DNA of 62,874 nt from UBA2365 sp964594045 (GTDB lineage Bacteria; Bacteroidota; Bacteroidia; Chitinophagales; Saprospiraceae): positions 1-62,874 of the forward strand of contig CAZQKR010000023.1 in assembly GCA_964594045.1 (NCBI GenBank). The letters are read 5' to 3'. The notes under the pieces were generated by a model. That model had not been told where the DNA came from. It did not search any database and saw only the letters and a list, made by a program, of their open reading frames with translations. A program made the translations under genes and the position numbers. Shown here piece after piece: positions 1-7,871 of this stretch (position 1 is the stretch's first letter; each line of letters starts with the position of its first letter).

Positions 1-113
1 CCGGCTTTAAGCTGTTTTGTCATATCCCGGCTGCAGAATTGGATCGTCCGGTTAATACCGACGTTTACAAAATCATTTACCTCTTTTCTAAAGTCGGTAT
101 TATGCTGACTCAT
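1..113 (-). CDS. Unidentified ORF, truncated by the window edge
   Basis: Reading from an ATG at 113 toward position 1, the minus strand is open for 37 codons and runs off the window. The predicted start is MSQHNTDF and the visible part is hydrophilic; I do not recognise it. The ATG overlaps the TAA of the short open stretch upstream (100-228), an arrangement typical of translationally coupled genes. Base composition here is nearer to coding DNA than to the AT-rich spacer at 230-650. It could be the start of a real gene or part of a decayed one; nothing visible gives a function. Confidence 0.3.
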   Translation of the reverse strand, partial: MSQHNTDFRKEVNDFVNVGINRTIQFCSRDMTKQLKA

Positions 114-228
114 GATGAATCATGACGTCAGTATAACGCAATTCCAGCCCTTCGTTCACTATCGCTGGTAATGAAACCTTCCACGATTGCACACAAATTA
201 AGGTATCATACCAATTTAATTGTTCTGG
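100..228 (-). pseudogene. Possible 3' remnant of a coding sequence
   Basis: The minus strand is open from just after a TGA at 231-229 to a TAA at 102-100. It has coding-like composition, with a peptide that includes LNWYDTLICVQSW and ends in IHHESA, but there is no start codon near its 5' end. Its stop overlaps the ATG of the ORF leaving the window at position 1. The simplest reading is the last 40 or so codons of a gene whose upstream part is lost. The alternative is a chance open frame. The family is unknown. Confidence 0.2.
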
Positions 229-650
229 TCATTTTGATTTTATTTCTTTATCATGCATGAATTTTTACCCACAAGTATCAAAATATAACCATAAAAAGTA
301 ATGAAAAAAATGAAGAATTGTATAGAAACCCCATGCGTTTTAGACAGAAAGTGTCAACTATTTCTTTATAAAAAAACATTATGTCGCACTAAAAAGGACA
401 AGTCAGGAGTCAGGTGGTTGGTATATTTTTATGCTTGCAATATTTTGCTAAGTTTGATCTGGATTAGCTTAAAAATGGTTAATGTGATTGGATTTGATTG
501 ATATTCATGAATATTTTGGGTTTCATCAAAACTCTTAATGAAAAAATTTAGTTAAAACTAGTATTGTATTAGTTATGAATTGCTGGCTGCTTTAGCTACA
601 AGATATATTTGAAATGTTGCATTGGATTTAACCAAAAACAGCTAAGCATA
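229..650. other. AT-rich spacer, no gene seen
   Basis: This stretch is very AT-rich. It contains one short plus-strand open frame (301-501) with a lysine/cysteine-rich, unconvincing peptide and no recognisable family. I see no tRNA, repeat or clear promoter. It ends at the TA dinucleotide (649-650) proposed as the left target site of the IS630-type element. Confidence 0.4.
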
Positions 651-669
651 AGGCTAAAGTCAGGTTTAA

Positions 670-1272
670 TTATTCTACAGCTGCCACCACATAAATGGGG
701 AGGCAAATGAATAATTGCGTCATAATTAAATTTGGTTTATTAAAAAATACACATACTTTCAATAATTCCTCGTTAGGTTTTTGAAAGTGGGAGAACAATT
801 TCCAGAAGCAGACTTTTCTCTCACTCAATGTTTTGATGTATCTGTTGTGAGTGATTTTCTTTCTCATATACCACCATGCTCTTTCCACGGGATTCAAATC
901 AGGACTATACGCAGGCAGGTACATCAATTCCAATTGAGGTTTTGTTTGCAGCCAACTGCTAAGTTTTCTGGCATGGTGAAATCTGACATTATCCACCACC
1001 ATGATAATACTGGAATGACCTTTGTATATCTCAAGTATTTTTTGCAGATGCTTTTTGAAAGTCGTATAATTACCTTTTTCGTGAAATAACACAGTGATTT
1101 GCCCGGTCGAATAATTGTAGCTCCCCATTCCGGTCATTCTTTCCCTGCCACGTTGTTTGGCCTGAACCCTGGGTTGGTGACCAATTTCAGACCAGGCATA
1201 TCCTATGGTCGCAGTATTGGATAAGGAAAATTCATCCTCGAATAACAAAACCGTATCCTCAGGACTCATCAA
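670..1272 (-). CDS. IS630 transposase, catalytic half (ORF B)
   Basis: This frame carries the RNase H-like DDE catalytic domain of IS630 transposases. The first acidic residue is in LLFEDEFSLS, the second Asp in VVDNVRFHHA, and the Glu in NPVERAWWYMRKK. All three are intact, so the domain itself is not decayed. It opens only after a TAA at 1284-1282 and has no strong start; the triplet at 1272 is TTG and the first ATG is at 1269. It is therefore probably made only as a fusion with ORF A, through slippage on the A8 tract. Alternatively the tract has mutated and the copy is dead. Confidence 0.8.
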   Translation of the reverse strand: MMSPEDTVLLFEDEFSLSNTATIGYAWSEIGHQPRVQAKQRGRERMTGMGSYNYSTGQITVLFHEKGNYTTFKKHLQKILEIYKGHSSIIMVVDNVRFHHARKLSSWLQTKPQLELMYLPAYSPDLNPVERAWWYMRKKITHNRYIKTLSERKVCFWKLFSHFQKPNEELLKVCVFFNKPNLIMTQLFICLPIYVVAAVE

Positions 1273-1804
1273 ATGTTTTTTTTAGCGCCTCTTTGAATGT
1301 CTCTTGTGCAGCAGGATCCGCTTCCGGAAACTGAGCTTTTGATCTTAGATAACTCATACCCAGCTTTTTCATGATATTGTAAATCTGTGCCTTTTTGTAA
1401 CTTACCCCATATTGCTTATTGAACCAGTTTCCTACCACAGGGCCTGTCCAGGTAGCTGAGTTATATCCATAATCCTGAGGCGATTGCCTCAAAATCAACT
1501 CCTTTATCCGACTAAGTTGTTCCTCATTCAATGTTGACTTGTGCCCACGGTCCGGCTTATCCTTCAACCAATCAATACCAGCTTCTTCAAAACGATGCAC
1601 CCAGTTAGTAATTTGTATAAAGCTGGTCTGATATAACTCTTCCAGCTTTCGGGTCGCAACACCTTTGGATACCTGCAATTTTGCATAAAGCTTTATTCCG
1701 GTTCTGTAGTCCTCTTTGGCCTTGATTAATGCCTGGATATCATCTTTCGTGTATCCTTTAATTTTTAAAACTGCTCTTTCCATACCTTTTTGTGACAAAG
1801 GCAC
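1259..1804 (-). CDS. IS630 transposase, N-terminal half (ORF A)
   Basis: A 181-residue protein whose first 120 or so residues look like the paired helix-turn-helix DNA-binding part of IS630 transposases. A first HTH lies around the TRKLEELYQTSF segment and a Winged-helix-like second one around residues 90-150. It contains no DDE catalytic residues. It ends in TGA within the overlap with ORF B, just after an A8 run (complement of 1276-1283). Shifting into the +1 frame (equivalently -2) at that run would join it to the catalytic half and give a normal single-chain transposase of about 380 residues. Confidence 0.8.
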   Translation of the reverse strand: MPLSQKGMERAVLKIKGYTKDDIQALIKAKEDYRTGIKLYAKLQVSKGVATRKLEELYQTSFIQITNWVHRFEEAGIDWLKDKPDRGHKSTLNEEQLSRIKELILRQSPQDYGYNSATWTGPVVGNWFNKQYGVSYKKAQIYNIMKKLGMSYLRSKAQFPEADPAAQETFKEALKKTFDES

Positions 1805-1889
1805 GAATTATTTTATTGATATGTGTAAATATATTAGACTTATGGAATTTTGATTAAGGCAGGGTTCTTTCAATAAAAATACACTCAAA

Positions 1890-4800
1890 TTATTCTGAGT
1901 TTATAAGGTTTTGCAGAATTTGCTGCATCAAATCATCTCTCTGGTTCTCTAGACTGATACTTTCAAATGGAAAACCAAGACTTACAACGCGATAATTAAA
2001 GCCATTGAATAGTACAGCTGCAACTGAGCCGGTTTCACTGTATCTTAAAACCGGGGAAGCGTTATTTAAGGAAGGATAAATGGCATCCGGGGATTCCACC
2101 CTATATTTAGTTTTATCGAATTTTGTATTGTAATTCCATGTTGCTGAAATAAATGGATTTAACCCAACTACGGAACCTGACTTATCCGCGTGATCAGTTC
2201 TCCAGGCAAAGCCAAGTTTATTTGATGCAAATTGTATGGCAAAACTGTCTTTTCTTTCCATCATATCTGTCCCGATATGAGCTCCGCTGAGCAGCAGATT
2301 GACCCCTTTTAACAGATATGTATCCAATTTTTCGCACATCGCTTTCTCGAGCACTGCAAATCTGAGGCCTGAAAGTCCGAATTTTGTCCTTTCTTCTCCG
2401 TAAATGATGTCAATAATATTAACATCTGAGTGACCTGTTTTTTCATTCAGAAAAGCCTCTTTGCTCTTAGAAGTAAATGAACACCCTGCCTTAAGAATTG
2501 ATTTTCCATGGATGTAGCAATTGTCAAAAGTATTACCAACCGATGAAAGTCCTTCTTCATCAGCATGACTGGCGCCCCACCCAGGGCTTTCATTATCCAG
2601 CCAAACAGAGGACCTGAAGTAATCATAAACCTTTCCGGTCATACCAAATTCAAATCCATCATAAATCCCTTCGTCCATCCATGAGCCAAATCCTGCCATT
2701 TGTCCGACATCGAAAAACCGGGGTGCACTTAGTCTGTTGAAGGCATTGACAACCAGAGTTTTACCTTTGTTTAAGGAAGATATTCCGGCCGAAAGAATTT
2801 CTGAAGGAAAACTTGAACCACCACGGTTTACTGCTACGATCCTGTAACTGTATATTTGATCGGGCTCCAGTATTTGATGTTCATAATTTTCTTGTCTGAT
2901 ATTTTCTGCGATCAATAGAAATGGGCCATTTCCCTTTCTTTCATATAAATTATAGGCATCTGGATTAGCTGAAGGTTCAAGTTCGTCTTTTGTCGCTTTC
3001 CAGCTCAATTTGATGTGTCTTTCACCTGAAAAATCAATGCTGAAAGAATTAACCGGAAGCGGCTGCACCACGTAACCTGTTGTGTCCTGGAAATGGAGGT
3101 ATTTGAGCATACCCTTATAAATGGCTCGTGAAACTGTAAATCTGAATTCGGGATCCAGTCCGTATGTCATATCTGCCAGGTTCTGATGCGATAGCAATTC
3201 AAGTAGCATAGAAGGAACATTTGGACGGAAGGCTTCAGAATATTTTCTGTCCCACAAGCCTCTGCGTACCCATTTCGGATTGATCAGGGTTTGGATATCT
3301 TCTACAATTTGTGTCTGGATCAAGTCAGTCAATTCCCTTGAAGACATCCTGGACCTTCCATCGGGATAAAGACCTTCTTCTGTTTCTGAGCTGTAAATGC
3401 CCAAAGTGCCTATAACGGAATCGTTGTTTGTGACTCCTGCGTCAGTGTGGAATGCAAAAGAGAGATCTACCGGAATTCCTTTTCCCCGGATCTTTCTGTA
3501 ACCTGAAGGTCCATTGGGATTGCCTATGAGGTAATTGACCCATTCCCCTCTCGACTGATAATCATCATTGTAATCGTTTTCACCTTTACTGAGTGAGTAG
3601 ACTATGCTATCAGGAATACCTGAATACTGCATAAAATACCTTGCAGCCTCCATGTATCTTGGATATCCGCTGGTCTTCCAATCGTTTTCTTGGTTGGTGA
3701 GAGTTGGATTTTTACTTTTCCTTGCAATATTTCCCATTCCACCACCGATTTTTACTGCGTCCACACCTATAAAGCCAGTTTTTTGCAATACAGGAACTTC
3801 TATATCGATCGATAAAGTTTGTGAGCTGTTTACCGGACCTAAGTCAAAATGACCAAGATAGATCCACATATTTCCTCCGATGGATTGATCCACTAAAAAA
3901 CTAAATGAACCGTTAAGGGCATTCACAGTGTAAAAAACTTGTCCCAGCTGCCCATTGCCTTCAGGATAACTGATATAAACAGCGTAATTGCCCCTTTTGG
4001 TGATTTCAGGTAAATATCTGGCAATTATTTTCCGGTCGTCTGAATTTGCAGAATTTTCCCACATGCTTTCAATGATTAAAGCAGTTCCCAAAGTAAATGG
4101 ATTTTCATTTCCGATCAGTATTTGTTTGTTGGTAAAACCTTGTACTGTATCTATTTGAGCAATATGCTTTAAATTGATTTCCAATTTGTTATTATCAACG
4201 GTGATGTCATTGTCAACGATAAATTCATCTATATTGATATCCCTTTCTCTGGGTATCAGTGTGATGGCTCCAGCATTTTCCAGCATAGGTGCGAGGTAAG
4301 GAAAAACAAATGTTGCAGTCAACATATCCTCAACAGTGGTATGTAGTCTGGGGCGTTGCCATTCCCATCTGGAAAGCTTTTGGTTGAAATACCTGCCATG
4401 ACTTGGCCAAATTGCGATGTGTTTGTCCCGGAGTCCATTAGTTATCCCGGTATCAGTTGACCGGCGGAACAAAACTTTATCAGAAGTTTTGCGTATCTGA
4501 AATGTAGCAGGGTTAAGTGGTAAAGTACTTCTGTAAAAATTAGGTATTAGTTCAGTCAGTTCATGCTTTCCACTGAAAAATTTGATGTCAAAATGTCTGT
4601 ATTTTCTCCCTATGGCTTTTCTCGCTTTTTTGATCTCTTCAAAATAAACCTGTTCTCTTAAAGGAATATAGGTAAGCGATGGGCTGAAGTGTAGTTCTAT
4701 TTTTTTATTCTTTTTATCCAAACCAACAGAGTCCGGCCTGAAAACAGAAAAATTGTGATAGCCAGGGAAAAAACCAGGATTTTTGTCCATTTTGGATGAT

Positions 4801-4952
4801 AATCTGTTGACAGCCCGGCCGTTGAAGACAGTTTGTGCAAAAGAAGCGGAAACGACAGTTAAAGATAACAAAACCATCAGTGCCAACTGCTGAATAATGC
4901 TTCCCGTCCGGTCCTTTTTTCCGGAAGAAGGATTTATTCCAAAGAAGATCAT
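1890..4952 (-). CDS. Secreted zinc N-acetylmuramoyl-L-alanine amidase with golvesin-like and Fn3-like domains
   Basis: A protein of 1,020 residues predicted to cut the amide bond between MurNAc and the stem peptide outside the cytoplasm. I start it at the ATG at 4952, five bases after the NamZ stop; this places a signal peptide (LALMVLLSLTVVSASFAQ) at the N-terminus. The Amidase_3 zinc ligands are all visible: His in PSHGRYF (about residue 185), Glu in TTVEDML, His in FHTDAG and Glu in MLLELLSHQN. Between the first pair and FHTDAG lies a beta-rich segment (about 295-395) resembling the golvesin C-terminal domain. An Fn3-like domain follows near 650-735, then a C-terminal region without a clear family. 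Database entries of this family are often labelled xanthan lyase, which the zinc motif argues against. Last gene of the peptidoglycan salvage operon. Confidence 0.8.
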   Translation of the reverse strand: MIFFGINPSSGKKDRTGSIIQQLALMVLLSLTVVSASFAQTVFNGRAVNRLSSKMDKNPGFFPGYHNFSVFRPDSVGLDKKNKKIELHFSPSLTYIPLREQVYFEEIKKARKAIGRKYRHFDIKFFSGKHELTELIPNFYRSTLPLNPATFQIRKTSDKVLFRRSTDTGITNGLRDKHIAIWPSHGRYFNQKLSRWEWQRPRLHTTVEDMLTATFVFPYLAPMLENAGAITLIPRERDINIDEFIVDNDITVDNNKLEINLKHIAQIDTVQGFTNKQILIGNENPFTLGTALIIESMWENSANSDDRKIIARYLPEITKRGNYAVYISYPEGNGQLGQVFYTVNALNGSFSFLVDQSIGGNMWIYLGHFDLGPVNSSQTLSIDIEVPVLQKTGFIGVDAVKIGGGMGNIARKSKNPTLTNQENDWKTSGYPRYMEAARYFMQYSGIPDSIVYSLSKGENDYNDDYQSRGEWVNYLIGNPNGPSGYRKIRGKGIPVDLSFAFHTDAGVTNNDSVIGTLGIYSSETEEGLYPDGRSRMSSRELTDLIQTQIVEDIQTLINPKWVRRGLWDRKYSEAFRPNVPSMLLELLSHQNLADMTYGLDPEFRFTVSRAIYKGMLKYLHFQDTTGYVVQPLPVNSFSIDFSGERHIKLSWKATKDELEPSANPDAYNLYERKGNGPFLLIAENIRQENYEHQILEPDQIYSYRIVAVNRGGSSFPSEILSAGISSLNKGKTLVVNAFNRLSAPRFFDVGQMAGFGSWMDEGIYDGFEFGMTGKVYDYFRSSVWLDNESPGWGASHADEEGLSSVGNTFDNCYIHGKSILKAGCSFTSKSKEAFLNEKTGHSDVNIIDIIYGEERTKFGLSGLRFAVLEKAMCEKLDTYLLKGVNLLLSGAHIGTDMMERKDSFAIQFASNKLGFAWRTDHADKSGSVVGLNPFISATWNYNTKFDKTKYRVESPDAIYPSLNNASPVLRYSETGSVAAVLFNGFNYRVVSLGFPFESISLENQRDDLMQQILQNLINSE

Positions 4953-4956
4953 AGCA

Positions 4957-6207
4957 TCAGTATAAATAATAATTTGAAGATAATTTGCGGAATGCATCCA
5001 CATCTTTATGGATCAAATGCTCGATATCAGCGTAATTATAATTGGTAAAAAATTTTTCTCTGATCTCTTTTGTACCGTTAACCTTGTCGAACATGTCATG
5101 TCTTTTAACACTCAACTCCTGAAGGTTGATATCAGGATATAATTTGTGAAAAATCTCCATGAACTTAAATTGAATGGACATCAAAGTCACCAGTTCAGGT
5201 TTTAGAATATACAATTGAACTCCCTGAAGTGTTTCGTTGGCTGAACCTCCATAGAATGGCTTATAGGTCATTGGGCGAAAAACGGCATTTCCGTCGTAGA
5301 ATGCATTCATTTCTGCTGCAATTTTTACAGCATCCATTTTTTTACTGCCCAAAATGCCAAACGGGACCGTGTATCCGATCCCGATATGTATTACGCCAAG
5401 TTCACCCAATATACCGGTTGCAACATAGTGTAAAGCGGTTTCCGCAAGTGGCACATGAGGAGAAGAAGGTACCCAGGGTAAGCCGGTTTCTTCGAAAAGC
5501 ATTTGCCTTTTCCACCCTTTCATTTTGATCACGGTGAGCTTGCAGGATTTTCCGCTTTTGAGCCATCCTTCCTTATTGATCATGCGTGCCAGTTCACCAA
5601 CGGTCAAACCGTAAACATAGGGAATGGGGAAGGCGCCAACCAATGAGAAAAGCTCTTTTTCAGCGATTGGTCCTTCTATTTTATTGCCGCTGAGCGGATT
5701 GGGCCGGTCCAGTACCATAAATTCAATTCCTGCTTCAGCTGCTGCGTCCATTGCTAGCCCCATGGTGCTGATATAGGTGTATGACCGGCAACCAATATCC
5801 TGGATGTCATATACCAGCACATCGATCTCTTTGAGCATTTCTGATGTAGGTTTAGTGGCTGTGCCATAAAGCGAATAAATGGGTAATTTTGTAACCGGGT
5901 CTACGGCAGACTCAATTTTTTCACCTGCTGCAAATTCACCTCTGACACCATGTTCAGGTCCAAAAAGAGCCACAAGATTGACTTTGTCAGATTCAAAAAG
6001 CACATCGATAGTGGATTTCAGCCCGGATGTCACCCCGGTAGGATTAGTGATCAGTCCCACTTTTTTGCCTTCCAGTGGCTTGAAATCAATAGACATCAGT
6101 ACTTCAAGACCGGGACGAACCCTTTTATTCCAGGATTCTGATTCCAAAGGCGTTTTTGCGGACATCAGAGTAAGCACAAGCAGGAAAGTAAACATTCTAA
6201 TTATCAT
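4957..6207 (-). CDS. namZ: NamZ-type exo-beta-N-acetylmuramidase (DUF1343, GH171)
   Basis: DUF1343 proteins include Bacillus subtilis NamZ, an exo-enzyme that releases MurNAc from non-reducing ends of peptidoglycan fragments. Family hallmarks are visible: VGLITNPTGV, FGPEHGVRGEFAAGE, VYDIQDIGCRSYTY and LDRPNPLSG. The N-terminus (MIIRMFTFLLVLTLMSA) is a short signal peptide, so it acts in the periplasm or outside. The start is uncertain: the ATG at 6207 sits two bases after GGAGGT and overlaps the permease stop, while the ATG at 6195 follows that stop directly. Either way it is translationally coupled to the AmpG-like permease. It is about 416 residues, normal for the family. With the permease and kinase beside it, wall-sugar salvage is the likely role. 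Confidence 0.88.
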   Translation of the reverse strand: MIIRMFTFLLVLTLMSAKTPLESESWNKRVRPGLEVLMSIDFKPLEGKKVGLITNPTGVTSGLKSTIDVLFESDKVNLVALFGPEHGVRGEFAAGEKIESAVDPVTKLPIYSLYGTATKPTSEMLKEIDVLVYDIQDIGCRSYTYISTMGLAMDAAAEAGIEFMVLDRPNPLSGNKIEGPIAEKELFSLVGAFPIPYVYGLTVGELARMINKEGWLKSGKSCKLTVIKMKGWKRQMLFEETGLPWVPSSPHVPLAETALHYVATGILGELGVIHIGIGYTVPFGILGSKKMDAVKIAAEMNAFYDGNAVFRPMTYKPFYGGSANETLQGVQLYILKPELVTLMSIQFKFMEIFHKLYPDINLQELSVKRHDMFDKVNGTKEIREKFFTNYNYADIEHLIHKDVDAFRKLSSNYYLY

Positions 6208-7843
6208 CACCTCCAGTATTTTTAAGACCGAATGCCGGATCAATTTTGATAAAAAACAGGGTAATAAAACTCGGAATTGTACACAACAGGATATAGATAA
6301 AGAACATCTGATAACCAATCAATTCCTGTATGTAGCCGCTGATCATACCAGGGATCATCATACCAAGTGCCATAAATCCGGTTGCTAAAGCATAATGAGC
6401 GGTTTTATGTTCACCCTGTCCTGCCAAATAAAGCATGTAAAGCATATACGCTGTAAAACCAAAACCGTAACCCAATTGTTCCAGTGCGATACAGAGGTTG
6501 ATCACCAGCAAATTGTCCGGCTGGGCAAAAGCCATATACACATAAACGATATTAGGAATATTGATCGCAAGAGCCATCCACCATATCCATTTTTTCAATC
6601 CCTTTTTTGCTGCAACAATTCCGCCCAGGATACCTCCGGTCAACAAAGCAATGAGGCCTACTGTTCCGTAAGCAAATCCTTTTTCAGTCAGTGAAAGCGC
6701 AAGTCCGCCATTTTCTTTAGTATCCAGCAAAAACGGAGACGCCATTTTACCCAGCTGGGATTCAGCGAACCGGTAAAACAGCAGAAATGCCAAAGAAGCC
6801 AGGATACCCTTCTTTTTGAAAAAACTGAGCAGAACATCCCAGTACCCGTTTTGAGCAGCTGAAAACTTATCCAGTGAGGGGCGGGGCAGTATTTTGCCAT
6901 GATAAACGGCGAGAATCAAAAACAATAATCCCAGCAATGCGATAGAAATCGTCCAGCTCAATGCCATATCCCCTGACTGTATTGCGAAGCTGGCTTCAGT
7001 TAAATCCGTCAGATTCTGCTCGACGAAGAACACAGCTTTTTGTGGCTTATTCCAATTCTCTTTGTCAAATTCAAACAAGCTCTTCCCGGAGAGCATAATG
7101 CTTTTGCTGCCTTTTTGGTGTCCAAGTTGAACCCGGACAGTTTCATTGTCTACAGGTGGCGCGGTTAGCGCAATATAGATCAGCGTTGAATCGCCTCCCC
7201 CTGAAGTGTATAACGGGATCTCCGGATTCCGGGGGAAAATGAAAATTTCCGGAGATGCGGTCGGGGTTATGGTAATATCTTCTGGGTTGATCAGATCAGG
7301 CTGTTTGCCAGGTTCTACAGTTTTAACCGTGATCTCTTTATCTTCCAACCCGGTTCTGTCGAGTATTAATCCGGTAAAAATCACCAGAAGCCCCATTCCG
7401 GCGATCATTGCCAACCGATAGAAAGTACTTCTGATGCCTGAAAAAAATGCCTGTTTGTGTTGGTCCAGTGACAGCATATAAAAGCCGTCCGCTGCAATAT
7501 CATGAGTTGCGGAGATGATGGCCATAAGCCACAGCAAAATCAAACTGAGCGGAAACCACCAGGGCAAATGTAAAATGAAGGAAATCGTGAAAAATGCCAA
7601 TGCCAGCGCAAACTGGGTGTATACCACCCATCTTCTTTTAGTCCATGCGAGGTCAATATATGGGCTCCAGAGTGGTTTTACCACCCAGGGAAGGTATAGT
7701 ATGCTGGTCCAGAAAGCCAGTACAGAATTGGAGATACCCATGGTTTTGTATAGATCTGTTGCCACGAACATGACAATAATATAGGGTATTCCTTCTGCGA
7801 AGTACAAACTCGGGATCCATGACCATGGTGATTTTTGTTTCAT
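6197..7843 (-). CDS. AmpG-like MFS permease with a periplasmic beta-rich insertion
   Basis: A 548-residue major facilitator protein resembling the AmpG/PAT family, which imports anhydro-muropeptides into the cytoplasm. N-terminal family features include SLYFAEGIPY, LYLPWVVKPLWSP and SATHDIAADGFY. After the fifth membrane segment comes an insertion of about 120 residues (roughly 168-290) with alternating hydrophobic residues and ENWNKPQ, like Calx-beta or adhesin-type repeats. By MFS topology it should face the periplasm. Membrane segments resume at ALSWTISIALLG. It lies 28 bases after the SpoIID-like gene and overlaps namZ. Substrate specificity cannot be read from sequence; the context favours muropeptides or amino sugars. 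Confidence 0.82.
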   Translation of the reverse strand: MKQKSPWSWIPSLYFAEGIPYIIVMFVATDLYKTMGISNSVLAFWTSILYLPWVVKPLWSPYIDLAWTKRRWVVYTQFALALAFFTISFILHLPWWFPLSLILLWLMAIISATHDIAADGFYMLSLDQHKQAFFSGIRSTFYRLAMIAGMGLLVIFTGLILDRTGLEDKEITVKTVEPGKQPDLINPEDITITPTASPEIFIFPRNPEIPLYTSGGGDSTLIYIALTAPPVDNETVRVQLGHQKGSKSIMLSGKSLFEFDKENWNKPQKAVFFVEQNLTDLTEASFAIQSGDMALSWTISIALLGLLFLILAVYHGKILPRPSLDKFSAAQNGYWDVLLSFFKKKGILASLAFLLFYRFAESQLGKMASPFLLDTKENGGLALSLTEKGFAYGTVGLIALLTGGILGGIVAAKKGLKKWIWWMALAINIPNIVYVYMAFAQPDNLLVINLCIALEQLGYGFGFTAYMLYMLYLAGQGEHKTAHYALATGFMALGMMIPGMISGYIQELIGYQMFFIYILLCTIPSFITLFFIKIDPAFGLKNTGGDDN

Positions 7844-7871
7844 AAGCCTAACAAGCTTTAAGTTGGTCCAA

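Larger units (their letters stand above)
651..1840 (-). mobile_element. IS630-family insertion sequence
   Basis: The element carries an IS630-type transposase split over two overlapping minus-strand frames. The proposed ends flank the genes: a TA at 649-650 followed by AGGCTAA on the left, and, reading inward from the right, a TA at 1842-1841 followed by AGTCTAA. Six of these seven terminal bases agree, after which the two ends diverge, so the boundaries are tentative. The resulting length of about 1.19 kb and the flanking TA are what the IS630/Tc1 group, which inserts at TA, would give. The transposase identity is much firmer than the ends. Confidence 0.6.

Noticed and set aside
301..501. 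66-codon plus-strand ORF
   Set aside because: AT-rich, Lys/Cys-rich peptide with no family resemblance or clear promoter.
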